Source: Epinephelus fuscoguttatus
Lineage: Eukaryota; Chordata; Actinopteri; Perciformes; Serranidae
Direction: 5' to 3'
Assembly (NCBI RefSeq): GCF_011397635.1
Contig: NC_064760.1
Span: 24,811,356 to 24,875,355, forward strand
Length of the DNA stretch: 64,000 nucleotides
The notes under the pieces were generated by a model. That model was not told the DNA's origin and made no database searches. It saw only the letters and a list, made by a program, of their open reading frames with translations. Position numbers and translations under genes: made by a program. Positions 13,904 through 26,800 of this stretch are shown here, one piece after another. Within the stretch, counting starts at the first letter, position 1; every line of letters starts with the position of its first letter.

Positions 13904-16468
13904 GTCCAGGCTTCTCCCATGCACCCAAAAGCACCTCTGTCGTTCAGTCTAGTGAGAAGACACCCAGTCGGCAAAAGTAGGTATGAAGGCTCGGACATAC
14001 TTTGTGCATTGAACGTCAGCAGATACCTGCAGACTTGTACCAGTCGCATGCACAAATCTTTATAAATTGAGTCTGAAAGCGCACGTATGGCTGTGTGTGT
14101 GCATTTGTGTGTGTGTGTGAAAGAGAGAATTAGGGAGAGCCGTTTATAATCTGAGCCAGCGGTTAGTCTTGCATGCTAATTCAAACTCCTCCCATTGTGA
14201 TTAAGATACCCAGAAGACAAGTTTAAGCAGTTGGTAAGTCTGGTACCAACTAGCAAGTGTAGCATCATTTAAGCACATCCCTAGTTCACTCTTTGCTAAA
14301 CAAGGGTGTGGGTTGTGATGCGTGTGCCCTTATTGGCTCCCATTTGTCGAGCTGCTTTCAGAGTTACTGCTTTGATGCAGGTGGACTGCTGTGTCTGTCT
14401 TTTATCTCCCTTTGTAATATGAGAGCTTCTCTTTAAAACATAACGTACCGCTGAAACACGAGCAGCACCACAATTCCAACTTTGTTCTATTTCTTTGCTC
14501 AGTATCTCTCCCCGTCTCTCTTTATCTTTACCGGTATCTACGCATCAGTGATCATTTAGGAAATAGATAACATTAGGCATGCCTCTGGAGCCAGTCTGGC
14601 TGGTTTACTATCAGTCAAATGTCTGATTCTATCTGCCTCTGATATTCTGCTCATGTAGCTTTGATAAAACACCAGCGTCTTGCAAGTCAAGTAGGAGAAT
14701 CCGTCACACTTGTCAGCAGAGAGCAGTGTCAAAAGATTTGTTATAATGCATGAATTTGTAGCAGCAGCTGTGTTGCACCTTTTAGAGGGGAATAAACGCT
14801 TAAACTGCCGGCAGATGTTGGCACCCAAGAAGACGCATTTAGACAAAGAATATGTATGATTAAGTGCTTTGATATGTCAGAGTCATACCTAACAAGCCAG
14901 TGGTGGAAATTCAAAGGGAATGGTCAAAAAGCCAATAGAAGCACTTTGCTGCAAATCAATGGCCGAGGATTTCATTGTGGGGGGAAAAAAAGAATAATAA
15001 TTAGCAAGAAAGAATCCAGGCAGATATACTGATTACCAATCAAACAGCCAGCTCACAGTCACAGATTACAGCTCACTCGAATGCCAGTCTAGTCCAAAGC
15101 CAGTAATTGCAGCTTCCAATATTGATGAGGTGTCTGTTGCCACACACACACACACACACACACACACAGCAGCAGCAGCAGTCCTTTGTCTCCGGTCTAA
15201 CAAGCTCATCTAACTCTGGCTGAGTGGCCTCAGGCTGGAGCAGACTGGAGTTCTCCCATTCGGCCTTGCATAGAACAAACAGGTAGCAATGCAGCAGCTC
15301 TCCGCTCGATAGCCTAAACACAAGGACAGCAAACTGATTTTAACACTGTGAGTGCCACTCAGCCAGAGTGCACTTGTACCCAGGTGTAAATAGGCTGTTT
15401 TGAACTGAACTCAGAAGGATTTTAAGGTCCCAATTTTACGAAATGCTGGAGGCAGCGGCTGAGATAATGACACTGGAGCTTCACAGGATGCAGCAGTAGT
15501 GCCACAAAACATTTGTTTAACAACAAGCTGTTTGCAGGTGTAACTGAGCTTAGCCAGACGCCACTGAGGCTGGCTAGGTAAGCAACCCTTTGACTGTGTG
15601 TTGTGTTGTGTTGTGTTGTGTTGAGTGAAGGAATGATGGATGGGAGGCTTGTGTCTATTCCTTCCTCTCTTGTTCTGTGTTGCCATTATGTAAACGGGTC
15701 AGTCATAGGAAAGTAGGTGGATCACTCAACTCTGACGGAGAGTCTACAGCCATGCTGGCAGCTCTGTTAGGCTGCACTGACGCACAATAGCACGAGGAGC
15801 TAAAAACACATCTCAGATTAGCGTGTTAGCATGCTAACCTTTGCTAATTAGTACTAAACACAAAGTACAGCTGAGGTGGATGGGAATATCTTCAGTTATC
15901 TAAACAATTTTTTTTATCATTTTGTCCCAGTTATAGGTAAAGACGTATTTCACTGCTGGAAAGATGATCCTTTCATAAAACTGCACTGTCTATGCAGTAC
16001 ATATTCTTTTAAAATTCGTGACCAGAGAAAACAGAAAAAAGTCTGTGTCATTCACTTTCACCCAAGAGGTAGAAAAAATACAGCTGCTAGAATGCACTCC
16101 GCCTCATCCGACCAATAAACACTCCTGCTTGTGGATGATGTAACACAAGTTTCCTGTTACTCTGTTAAGGAAGTTTAACAGCTTTTTCCCCAGAGCTGTG
16201 GACGCACTTCAGAGACTCTAGACCCTATGTGCTTCTGACATGTCTGCTTTTGTTTGTGCATCTCCTTACAGATGAGGACCAGGAGACATCGGGGGATTTT
16301 GGCAGCGGCGGTGCAGTCATTCTGCTCGACGACCAGGAGGAGGAGCCATCACAGAGCGGCCGAAGCCGGCAGAAGAAGAGACGGGGCCGGATTCACCCCC
16401 GAGGAGCCATCGAGGACGACGAGGACGAGGAAGACGACAAGGATGACGAGATCGGCTACGTTTGGTAG
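8984..16468 (+). CDS. spock1: spock1 (testican-1), 3' half: five coding exons
   Basis: Testican-1 is a secreted extracellular-matrix proteoglycan with a follistatin/Kazal region, a SPARC-type calcium-binding EC domain, a thyroglobulin type-1 domain and an acidic tail carrying glycosaminoglycan chains. Coding exons seen: 8984-9103, 9479-9700, 12379-12441, 13080-13217 and 16272-16468. All have AG/GT borders, every junction joins in phase (2 nt carried in, 1 nt out), and together they encode 246 residues plus TAG. The N-terminal signal peptide and Kazal exon are not in the window, so the model is 5'-partial and bases 1-8983 should be intron. The tail (acidic, SGDFGSG, ending GYVW) fits my recollection of SPOCK1 rather than SPOCK2 or SPOCK3. 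One junction codon gives His before FDTS where I recall Arg in human. The gene converges on the bicc gene. Confidence 0.93.
9132..9208 (+). repeat. (TG)n after the spock1 donor
   Basis: About 38 TG units with minor interruptions near the 3' end, beginning 28 bases past the donor at 9104. Confidence 0.95.
9479..9700 (+). CDS. spock1: spock1 exon: EF-hand pair of the EC domain
   Basis: The exon encodes [17 protein letters not shown] followed by two EF-hand-like loops. The first is [13 protein letters not shown], with Asp/Asn/Asp at loop positions 1, 3 and 5 and Glu at 12. The second is [13 protein letters not shown]. Cysteines surround the second loop as in SPARC-family EC domains. The acceptor is a good pyrimidine tract ending TCCTCCAG and the donor is G|GTGAGG. 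Confidence 0.95.
9701..12378 (+). other. spock1 intron with repeat remnant
   Basis: This is a 2.7-kb intron between the EF-hand exon and the basic linker exon. The part from about 9,780 to 10,150 resembles sequence at 2045-2300 and 58375-58560 (Pol III-like or DNA-element remnant, class not determined). I see no exon in the remainder. Confidence 0.6.
12744..12799 (+). repeat. (TG)n microsatellite
   Basis: Uninterrupted TG run in a spock1 intron, not adjacent to a splice site. Confidence 0.95.
13080..13217 (+). CDS. spock1: spock1 exon: thyroglobulin type-1 domain
   Basis: The exon encodes a complete thyroglobulin type-1 signature: an initial Cys in IPRC, the [12 protein letters not shown] core with CWCV, and a final Cys before the next junction. 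In the family this module is linked to cysteine-protease inhibition. The preceding small exon, 12379-12441, encodes the basic linker ([12 protein letters not shown]...) joining the EC domain to it. Confidence 0.95.
13325..13495 (+). mobile_element. tRNA-derived SINE, copy 1
   Basis: Pol III box A (TGGCTTAGTGC) and box B (GGTTCAATTCC, 13397-13407) lie in a tRNA-like head, followed by GTGGCCCTTTGCTGCATGTC and a pyrimidine-rich body with an A-rich 3' end. Related copies lie at 23,155-23,300 (plus) and 32,264-32,435 (minus). Confidence 0.8.
13856..13900 (+). repeat. (CA)n microsatellite
   Basis: Uninterrupted CA run in the spock1 intron before the last exon. Confidence 0.95.
15141..15182 (+). 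repeat. (CA)n joined to (CAG)5
   Basis: CA run 15141-15168 passes directly into a short CAG run. Confidence 0.9.
16272..16468 (+). CDS. spock1: spock1 last coding exon: GAG-attachment and acidic tail
   Basis: The exon encodes [19 protein letters not shown], then a basic patch (RQKKRRGR), then an acidic run ending DDEIGYVW and TAG. The two Ser-Gly pairs in an acidic context are the expected heparan/chondroitin-sulphate attachment sites. The basic patch is richer in Arg and Lys than I recall from mammals. Confidence 0.93.
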
Positions 16469-17815
16469 CTCCGCTCCATTTTATTCTGCCATCAGCCGAC
16501 AAGGAAACTCCGTTAACTCAGCACAGATCTGAAGCCATTCCAATGTCTCCTCCTCCAGTTACTTTGACAGCAGTCCATCTTTTGGCTCCTGAACTTGCTC
16601 CTGTGATCCCAGTCCCTTATCCACATCTCTCTCTTCAGTGAACCTCATCCAACCTGTTCCTTTTCAAGTGTTTCACTCTTTCCTCAGACGGAAAAACTAT
16701 TAGATTTCAACAACAGCTGTCAAGACCCTGTCAGAATTCTGCTCAAGCTGTCCACTTTCTGCCTCTACTTTACCCCAAACCTGCAATCTTTAACCTCCTC
16801 TAACATGAACTCACTTCTCTATTACTCCCTCTATCTCCTTCTTCCTCTTATTCTGTCCTGCTCTCCTATCTCTGTATGTCCATGTCAGAGCCTCTGGTCA
16901 GTCTGTGAGCCCAGATACATTAGCTGATGTGCTGGATGTAAATATGTTTCCTCCAGGAAGGCCAGATTGTGGATTAAACCCTCCCTGTACTTCCATCAGC
17001 GGTTTCATTCTCATGTTCTGTGTTCCACCGTCGGGCTCCTTCCAGTGTTCAAAGATGTTCCCACAACACGTTCCCAGGCTCTGAGATGCTCCCTATCTCT
17101 CTGTTATTTCATGGAGGATTGTAAATTATTTAACCGTTGATCTTGAATGTCCCAGAAAGCCCAGGAAGCAATGAGATTAATGATGTATTGTCGTTGTTGT
17201 TGCATGTTTCTCATCGTGTTTCTGTAAAAGAGAGATTTACCTGGCCAGGTCTAGCTCTATGCATCTCAAACAGAAAGTGATGCCTATTTGGCTGCTACAA
17301 TACTTTGTTGCTATGTTGATGCTGTCTAGTGTCTTTTTGGTTCTTCTCCCAATCTCAGGAGGTAGGAAGTTGCATTGCAGAGCGATAGCAGTGTAGAAAA
17401 GCGAACTGCAAGGCCTACAGTCCAAATCTGCGGCGTTTCAGCCAGCTATTCTTTTACTAATTGGTCAGTAGGGCTTCTGAGGCTGTTTGACTGTGCATAG
17501 ACACTAGAGGAAGAAGCTGCTCCTGAGCTGGGAGGACACATGAAGTCGGGCGAGCAGAGAAGAGGCTCTGTTCTGCCTCCCAACACTGGATATGTTCGTG
17601 ATTTAAAAATTGAAATCCTCACCATGTCAACTAAGTGAACTTTTATTTGTAACTTTGAAAATTTAAGTAAAGTGGCACTTTGGGTGTCTTTTGAACCTTA
17701 CAGGTCTGTGTCCATGTGTCTGTTGTTCTCCTGATGTACCATTTTCAGCACGAGCCTCACATTTCATCTAATTTCACCAAATCATGATGAAATAAAAACA
17801 CATCTCTTTCCTCAC
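16469..17815 (+). other. spock1: spock1 3'UTR with AATAAA
   Basis: About 1.3 kb of non-coding sequence follows the TAG without recognisable repeats. A canonical AATAAA lies at 17791-17796, followed by T/GT-rich sequence from about 17,840. The cleavage site near 17,815 is inferred. Confidence 0.6.
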
Positions 17816-20800
17816 TGTGAAACCACAAACACATTTATATGAGTTTCTCATGCTTTTTGGTTTTTATTTTCTCTGAAGCTCAGGTTTCTCTGCAGTAGAA
17901 CAATCAAAGCCCTCCATCAATCCTGACCTTTTCCAACCTTGAGAAAGCAGCCTCTCCCGTTAGAAGCAGACATAAATGGTAGCAGCAGAAAATACTCTTA
18001 TCACTTGCCTTTGAGAGAGCAGAATCACAAAGCCAGCAGTGCCCAAAAGAACATAAAAGCTTAATGAGTGTTTTTGTAATATCACTGGTTAATGGGACAG
18101 CTGACCCCACTGGCTTGAAACAGCCCGCTCAGCACTTTGAAAACACATTGTACCAACAATCAGAGGCTAAAAGGACGACCGAATCTTCTGGCTTGAAACA
18201 GCCTATTCAGCAGTTCACAACACACTCTGTCAGATACAGTAGACAATGGGCTTAACTATGTGCATCAAATTATGCCAGAAGCTGTTGAGGTTGTATAATC
18301 ACCCAATTCTGGGACCGGGGCTAGTGCAGCATCTTCCTCTGTCATCAGGCTACGTGGCAAAAGCTGCAAAAGGAAATGTCTCATTCGTCCATCTTTCATC
18401 ACGTAAAGTGTCTGCTGCTTATCTCCTGCACTGTGTCCACCTTATTCCTTACCTTTCATGAATTATAGGCCCTACTTCCAGTAATTCCCTTCACTGAAGC
18501 TGCCTTTGAGAGGGTTAGATTCAGATTCATTTTTAATGTCCTCTATAGAGGAAATTGGCTTTCACAGTCTAAATACAAACACTTAAAGCAACAACACAAC
18601 ACGTCTGCTTCAGTTTACCCAGGCTATTTAAAGCAGTGATGGCTGAGGGCACAAAAGGTTTTTTTTTGCAGAGTAGTCGTCTGTGTCTCTGGCCACAGGG
18701 GAGGAGGGTGAGACATTGGCTTAGGGGGGTGGCAGGGCTTCTGTGCCATGGTCAGTGTTCTATGAATGGTGGCAGTGTGAGCGAGGACTGACAGGTTGGA
18801 GGTGGTGAGTCCAATTATTTTAGGTGATATGTTGGTGATTTTTAGAAGCTTGTTTCTATTGGTATAGGAGAGCAATGCGAAATAGTGGCTGGTGCAGTAC
18901 AGGACGATGGGTTCATTTGGAAGAAGGTAGGGTTTGACTGTTAACAGTATGTTACAGGTTTCTCTTTTTCTTTTGTGGGAAAAAAATGTGTGGGAACACC
19001 ACTCTATCACACCATAGAGGAAAAGTTTAACAGTTTTGGAAATAGGCTCATCTTTCCTATCCAGAGTTAGATGAGAAGATTGTCACCATTTATGTTTGCT
19101 TACTAGATATGAATCCACCACCAGCAACTGGCTAACTTAGCTTAGCACAAAAACACAGTATTGGGAAAAAGCTGGCTCTGTCCAAAGGTAGCAAAGTCAA
19201 CCTGAACCTCTACAACTCACTCATGTGGTATTTTAGTCAAACAGACTTAAATACATCAATATAATATACTTGCTTAGGAGATCTTTATACCACCTCTCCA
19301 TCTCAAGGGGGTTTCTGCCTTCCACTTAAAGGATTCAGAATCTTATTCCTTGTACTGGTTTATTGTTAACATTCATAACAGTTCTTAAACTAAATTAAAT
19401 TCCTCTTTTTTGTATAAATATAAGTATTATAAAATATAAATCTTACAAATTAACAAATTATAATTCCTTCATTTTGATAGGCTAGCTGTTTTCCACTGCT
19501 TCCAGTCTTTGTGCTGAGCTAAGTTGGCCTGTAGCTTAATATTTCCACAGATGTATAATAATAATAATAAGTAGATACCAGATGCCAAGATAGCACCTAT
19601 TCGGTTCAATGGAATTGTTCACATTGTGCATATGCCAAAAAAAACCCTCATAGCTTCCGGGTTTACCTCCAGGAAATTGCGTGTATCATCTCCAGGAAAG
19701 TTTTGCAAATATAAAACCTTGTGGAAAAACTTCCGCATGCTGGCTAACTTGCAAAAATAATACTTTTTATGCTGCAACATTTTGGTGACGCATGAAAGCA
19801 TCAGCAGCATTAAAATCTTTTTTTCTTTTTTGGAAGTTAGACAATGTGTGGGAGTTTTTCTACAATTTGTGTTCTGCTCGTCCATCTCCTACACACCTGT
19901 TTGGAAATAGATGTGCGAAGTATTCCTTTTTACAAACATAAAACCGAATGGATCAAAAATTCATACTTAAAAGAGTCATAATTGACCTTGTTTTCAGATC
20001 ATGGTGTCCTGTCGACAGTTTTTCAGACATATCTTGGATTTGTTTTGCTGCAATACCAAGAGTGGCCACTGGGAAAATCTAGAAGGCCTAGCAGCTTTTC
20101 TGAGGGTCTGAATATTAGCATACTACTACTAACTCTCATAGATGCCAGTTAATTTAGAGGAATAACCAGAAGTTGCACCCATAGCCTAATTAACAAAAGG
20201 TATCACAGTGCGAGGAGTGAGACAGGTATATTCAGATGATCAATATCCCAAAGTGCTCACATATTTTAATGGCTGTCTACTTTTCCTCCTAACTTTTAAC
20301 TTTAGCCACCACAACACACATCAGTCACACACCAGTACTTACTCACACCCTTGGTGTCCACACGCGCACACACACACACACACACACTCACTCATTATTG
20401 TTTCTATGTCTTTCTGCTCTCCCACTCACTCTCCTGGAGTGAGTTCCATCTTCATCTCAGTCAGGGAGATGCGTGGTTGTGTTTTATCCTCAGGGCACTT
20501 AGTTCCTCTGTTTCATTTCTCTATTGGCTGCTTTTTTATTATCCACAGATGGCTTCCCTGTCAGGTGGATCCTCCCATCGGCCCGGGGTCTCCATGGAGA
20601 CCGGTGATTGGCTGCAAGTGGGGGGGTTTACGCAATTGGTGGTCCTTTTTAGAACAAAGTGGAGCAGCTTGATGAAGTTTGATGAAGTGCCATTTATTTT
20701 GAGATGACATTACTTGGTCTTAGTTTATAGTGTGCTATTAGAAGGCATTTTTTATCATTGTATCTAACCTTTTATCAGCTTTGAGAATGCGCACATAGCG

Positions 20801-21590
20801 ACATGCAGAACAGTGTGAACTGTAAATTAAAACACATTGCACGACTGTTCTCCAGTACACCATGCTCTATCTTTCCATCATCAGGGCGATTTAGGGCTCT
20901 TTACCTTTTGGCAGCTTGGTCAGTGGCCCGACAGCGTCAGACACCAACGCACAGAGGTAGCTTTTAGCGGTGGTATGACACGCCCCAGGCAGCAGCATTT
21001 GTTGATGCTTGGGGCAACAACTGTAGTATAAAGAGCAAGAAAATCTGCATAGGTCAGGCAGTAGTGGAGGTGGATGGATCAAACAAATTCTGGACTTCAC
21101 CTGGGGGCTCACTGTTAAGCTCCCGTGCAAAACCAAATGTTAATCAAGCTATTTTAATGATGCAGTGTACTAGCATGTGTGGCTGCTGGTGATGTGTGTG
21201 GCGTAATATTATATTACCTTAGTAACAAACATAAATATTTTTGGCCAAACCATTTTTTCTAAACCTAACCACATACTTTTGTTGCGTAAACCTACGGAAG
21301 TAAACCTAAAAACTGAGTTTTTGACCTACGTTATAAGTTTTGAAAACACCTGAATGCATTTATGAGCAGAAACTGTACATTTCCTGTGGATTTACTTTAA
21401 AAAGAAACAATGCATTTAACAGCGTAAATTGACACACCATCCCTGAACTTCCAAACTGACACAGAAGGGATATCTAGCTTGTCATATTTTGACGTGATGG
21501 GCCACTGACCAAGCATCAGTACTGGACAAGTTGGGAGTGAGTGTGTTGACGGAGGGAAGCCGGACACAATATTAGACCATATCGTTACCT

Positions 21591-22031
21591 TTAAAGCTGA
21601 CAGCAGATGGAGCAACTTTTTACGTTCTCTCGAGTCGTGCTTCTGGCCACCCAACAAATGTGTGTCTGAAGGAAATACCTGGTTCTTAAACTGCTTAATG
21701 CTCCACTACGCTAGTCGCAAACTGTGTCTGCCTGAAAGTTGGTGTTGGATAGTTTCAATACAGCTGTTTTTTTGGTTGTGATTTATTTATTTATTTTTTG
21801 CTATAAACAACAGCTGGTTATGGCTGAAAACGTTGCTGGTGAGAGCAGTGAGAATAAAGCAAAACAGTCAAGTCATGGGCCATTAAACCAAAATCAATTA
21901 ACTGAAAAATACTTAAATGCTTCATAATACTAACAAGAAGTGCAGAATGCGGAGATAATTCATTATGGGTTTGTCAATATGAGTCATTTGATCCATTATT
22001 AATGCGAAGATATTGATTATAGCAGCTTTAA
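21591..22031. mobile_element. TTAA-bounded repeat (441 bp)
   Basis: Begins TTAAAGCTGACAGC and ends as the inverse, ...ATAGCAGCTTTAA, so both ends read TTAAAGCTG inward. A related, diverged copy lies at about 28,300-29,096. The duplicated TTAA target fits piggyBac- or Kolobok-type DNA transposons; no transposase seen. Confidence 0.5.
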
Positions 22032-23154
22032 AACTGTCACCCTCACTCACTGAAAACCATCTCCTACTGTACAACATAAAACTTTAATTTACTTACTTAC
22101 TCGCTACATCTTCTAAATATTGAGAAGTTTGGATCACTTAAGACTACAAAATGAGCCTGCTCACAGTTTCATTTTTCATGCCCACCATATAACTCAGCCA
22201 TGTGCCAAGATTGCCACTTTAGCAGTTGAAAAGTGGCTCTCTGAAGTCCTCAGGGTCCCGAGTGCTGCTGGTTCTTCCAGGTAGTTTTCATTCTAGCTGT
22301 GCGATCAAGGACCGATTTAGAACGGCATCCACAGGGGAGTGCAATTAACTACCTGACAAAAAAGAAATCCAGCAGTGCTCCAGAGCCCGAGGACCAGATT
22401 TGAGGATCACTGGTCTAAAGCCTGCCTATGTAATTGGCAGAGACATTGTAATAAGTAGGGATCATCTCTCACTAATCTGTCACAGCCCACCACTTCCACT
22501 CACACTCTCTTTCATGCTTGGCTGCTGCTGCACCAGTCAGCCTGGTGAGCGTCTGTACAGATCAGACCCCCTTATGCCCCCCGGTGGAGGTTTCTTGGAT
22601 CATTCGCTTCGATGTGGTAACCAACAACGCTATTCCAAATTTGCTAATTTAGGAAGAGATGGTACCGTTCTCGTTAATACTCTGCCAGCGAGGTCCCTCT
22701 GATAGCACTAAATTGCTGGGTGTAGCCCTCTGCTAAATAAATTAAACAGGAAACAACTCATAAGCGGTTCCAGTGGCTTCACTCCTGGCAACAGTGATAA
22801 ATTAAATTGGAACTTTCAGGTGGGCAGTCAGGCAAGACCAAACCACATTAAAAGGAGTGTCACATTACCCTCACACCAATAAATGCATTTACCTATTTGG
22901 GTTTTCTAATTCATTTTTTTTCCTTATCTGATTGTTGCTGCTCCACCTTGTCCACCAGGAGCTCTAATGCTGTTGTCACTGTGTTCCTTCCTGAAACAAG
23001 TCCATTATTTCTCATGCAACACAAATGTGACTGGAATTTATAAGCACAATGTGTGACACCAGTGCCCTCTGGTGGTCTGAGCCTGGCTTTTAGTTGAGGG
23101 TCAGCTCACACTACAGCTGGTTACATGTGCTTTTTAATCAAAAATAGTGCTCTC

Positions 23155-23300
23155 AGGGGTGTCCCGGTGGCTTCAGGGTTTAAAGTGCAGACCATATAAT
23201 TGTAATGCCCCTGGTATGAGTCTGGCCACGGACCTTTTTTTGCATGTCATTCCCCTTATTCCCTCACTCTCCAATAAAAGTATAAAATGCCTCCCCAAAA
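23155..23300 (+). mobile_element. tRNA-derived SINE, copy 2 (degraded)
   Basis: It shares the head CCCGGTGGCTTCAGGG and the body TTGCATGTCATTCCCC with copy 1. Box B is degraded, so this copy is probably not transcribed from its own promoter. Confidence 0.65.
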
Positions 23301-23319
23301 AATACAGTCTAGGTCGATA

Positions 23320-23816
23320 AACCTTGCTGGAAACATTTTATTTATCATCACTATTTTAGTAGAATGACATTTATTCTTGTAAATACCTATTTACAATTGC
23401 ATAAATGTAGTGGTTAACATGGACTCAAACACACAGACAAAGCACAGGCGTTACAGTTTGCATAAGAAAGGCACTTTATGATGATAAAAAACACCACAAA
23501 GGATCAGCGTGGTCCCATTGTCAGTTGTGTTTCATACAGTTTGTTTCATGTAGAATCAGAGGCTTGGAAAGGAAGACCTCCTTGTCTTGATTTTTTATAA
23601 AAAGCTTTGGGGTATGGCTGTAGATGAAAGGCACTGGAGTCAAATGTTTACATAATGTTTGCTGCTCCTCAGGCAGTTTTGTGATTATCCATTTACCGCG
23701 AGTAAACAACACATCTGACCTCTGCCCTGGCAACAGCATCACTGTGTACTTTTTTAGAGGCTGAATACGTCAGTCACGTCCGTCAGATGGAGCTCAGAGC
23801 TCGTCGGCGTCTCCTC
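23320..23816 (-). other. bicc 3'UTR with poly(A) signals
   Basis: Non-coding sequence follows the TGA. On the minus strand AATAAA occurs at 23337-23342 and near 23,370. Either could be the polyadenylation signal; the choice is inferred. Confidence 0.45.
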
Positions 23817-26800
23817 TCACCAGCGATTACTCTGAGCAGCAACGTCAAGGTCCATGATTCGTGGTAGTCGCCCACTAGCACCGCCCTCCAGGTAGCCAGG
23901 CTTCACGGCGGGTGTATCGGAGAGCCTCCTCTTGCTCCTGTTCAGGTCTGCATTGGAGGATAAATAACTTAATAATTTTCACAAGAGGGGGCGGGCACCA
24001 CCTACTGCGTTAACACATGGAGAAACAGATCTGAATCCAAGCATCAGATTCTCACCTGAGATTGCCAGTAACATCTTGCGTCTGGCTCCAAAGGTGGAGA
24101 TGCCTACTTCCTTCAGATCTTCATCAGACAGCGTGAGGAATGTCTGGTAGTCAATCTGGATGAGTACAGACAGCAGTTGCATCATGGTGCTCATTAATGC
24201 TGCATAACGCTTTGGCTGGGGGACACGAGTGTGTGTGCTTGTTTGTGTGTGTTTCAGGCTCTGCGGCAAGTTCTCCCACGCAGCCAGCCCAACTTAAAAA
24301 CAGCGTGTTGCATGTGTAAGTGATGATGAAAATATTTTTTTCACGCACACCAATAACAGTTGTTTTTACTAAGTTTGCGTTGGAGAAAGATTCAGTGCAA
24401 ACCCCTACATATGTTTACCTCTTGTTGTTCAAACACATCAATGTATTTGATTAGGCCAAGTTGGCTCAGCAGTTCAGGCAGGTCATCTATCATTTGGGGG
24501 GAGGGGCTCCGCTGACTGCAGGTTGATGCCCTCCTTGATGAGCACACACCATCAAAGTAGCTGCTTTCCACTAGACATCAAAGGTCAAATTTGAGAGGAA
24601 AAGGTTATACGTGGGGGAGAGAAAGTAGCCCACTCTGTATTATCAAGCTTAAAGACGACCTATTATGCTCATTTTCAGCTTTATACTTGCAGCCAGGGAA
24701 TGACTAACTGAGAATAGCAGCACTTTGTGAAAACTTATCAATTAACAGCTTCTAAAAACAACCAGATATGGGCCACCAGGAATGCGATCCAAAATCGGGG
24801 AGAAATAACCAAAATCTGCAACCAAAATTACGGGGTTCCCTGATGTTAGCATGTAGCTACATGCAACGGCGGAGGCTTGTAAACACTTACAGTAGCATGC
24901 CTGGAGCAAATAATCATAGACCCTATTACTGTTAGTAAACAATATGACTTTTTTTGGTGGGCGGGGCTTAGCTGGAGGCAAAACAATCCTCCACAGACAT
25001 TAGCTAGCGCTAGCTAGCAAGTTCTGTTGGCTTGTTTTAGACAATAGAGGAAGAGGATGTGAGTTGTGCATTCAGAAATACTCCATTCTGAGTGCCGGAG
25101 TACACTCTGGCACAAACTGGACCATTCAGAAATTCGGAGCACTTGCGGAATGTACCATTTAGTTATCCACAGCACCACACTCTCGGAGTGGGAGAGTGCA
25201 ATCTCGACACTCTGTCTGAGGAGACAGAGCAGCAGAGCGCTAAGTGGAGCGAATGTGTGATAAGCTTAACCCTTACGTAATTTATATAGAAATATGACGC
25301 TCCATTTCTTCAACCAACAGTGCTAACATTTTAGTGTAGATTGTCAGACTGAATTTACAAACACACCATGTCACGTCACTCACTCTCAGGGACTGCGAAT
25401 ATTACTTGAAAAGTAAACACTGACCAACGGGACCAGACAGGTCGACCCGTATGCTTGTCAGGATTGCTGAAGCTTTGTGGTTGATTACTATGCCAATCTA
25501 ACAATGGAGGACGACACTTTAACAGTTTCTTCCTGTTTGTTTTGCTATCGAAGCTAACGTTAGCTAATTAAAACCCTTAATACACATAACGTTACTCATC
25601 CCCACACCAGTAAATACTTTTTCACTAGCCTGATATTACATGCGAGCATTTTTGTTGATCACCTCTGTCCAGTTCTTTTGTCTTAACACATTTAACCACA
25701 GTTGTCTTTGTTTTTGTTGACGGACAGTGGCTGCTGGTATGCAATAAAATTAAAGTTTTGAGCCATGACTCCTTCTATTCTAGCACCCAATAACACAACA
25801 ACATGACATTTTAAGTCTCCCATGTAGCCTACAGCCCTGTGGTGGAGATTCTTGTTTTGCCTCCAGCCAATAAAATGGCGTCATTGTGACGGCAGCCCTA
25901 AAAGGGTCTACAAAGAAATGTGTTGTGAGCTGACATCAGCTTGTTGTGAAATTAGAAAAAACATTGGAAACAGTATTCAGAACAGTCTAAAGCCTGAGGT
26001 TTATATTATTTGCCCCTGTTTAATACAAACATCCAACATTGTGACATTATATGTTTGACAGAAAATCAGGAAAAGTATCATAGGTCCCCTTTAAAAACAC
26101 ACAAATATGTAGGACTTACAGGGTTTATCATTTCTGCTTCTATTCGTCGAGGATGCAAATGCGGGGAAGGAGGAGGTGGAAGAAGAGAAAGTAGACGGGG
26201 GTGAGGAGGGGGAGGAGGCGGAAGAGGAGGAGGAGGAGGAGGAGGAAGAGACAGGCAGGGATGACGATGTGGATCCACGTCTGTCCCTCCAGTTCTCACA
26301 GTCGCTCCCATTACACACCTTTCCCACCTGAGTTGCCCAAGACTAGAAGGAGACAGAAATTGTAACAGCATTAAATATTAACTAGTGTTACTTTCATCTG
26401 CGAACATTTCACAGCAGCACCTTGTACTTCTGTCACTATCCCCCTCTTTCATCTCTCGTCTCTTTGTCAGTGCTACAGGTCGGAAGGCAAACGGGTACAA
26501 GTGATCACATACTCTGTTGCGTAGGAGGGTTTCAGTGGACATAAGACATCCTTAGATCTAAAGATTTAATAAGAAAGCTCATTTGCCCCTGTTGGCTGAC
26601 CTGATAGTAGCACTTTCTCACTGGAAATTATCAATGCAGCGGGCATAGCCAATGCTTCCTCCCAGCTGTCTGGGTCTCAGAAGAAAATTGAACTTATTGG
26701 GGGAATGCCTCTTGCTCTTATTAACCTGAGTGAGTCGGATTCTCCATCACTGGCTACAGAGCAGTCAGAGAGCAGCCATTCAGGAGGCTTTTAAAGAGCC

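Larger units (their letters stand above)
13218..16271 (+). other. spock1 intron with SINE and microsatellites
   Basis: This is a 3.05-kb intron before the last coding exon. It contains a tRNA-derived SINE (13325-13495), a CA tract, a CA tract joined to a short CAG run, a TTGTG pentamer run at 15599-15623, and an AT-rich repeat about 15,770-15,920 of a type common in percomorph genomes. I see no exon here. Confidence 0.6.
17816..23319. other. spock1-bicc convergent intergenic region
   Basis: No coding exon seen. It contains two 78-base-spaced copies of a 16-mer starting CTGGCTTGAAACAG (18110 and 18188), a diffuse repeat at 19,015-19,600 (ends related to GCTAGCTGTTTTCC/GCTTCCAGTCTTTG, common in fish), CA repeats at 20,366-20,388, an element bounded by TTAA (21,591-22,031) and a degraded SINE (23,155-23,300). 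Confidence 0.5.

Noticed and set aside
18110-18232. Two 16-mers 78 bases apart, considered as a repeat array or CRISPR
   Set aside because: Only two units with diverged surroundings in an animal genome; a local duplication is enough.
20208-20672. 154-codon frame in the spock1-bicc interval
   Set aside because: It crosses a CA microsatellite, shows no domain, and has no splice or promoter context.
26078-26371. Pro/Leu-rich frame overlapping bicc exon 16
   Set aside because: Alternative frame of the same purine-rich tract; only the Ser-rich frame joins in phase with its neighbouring exons.
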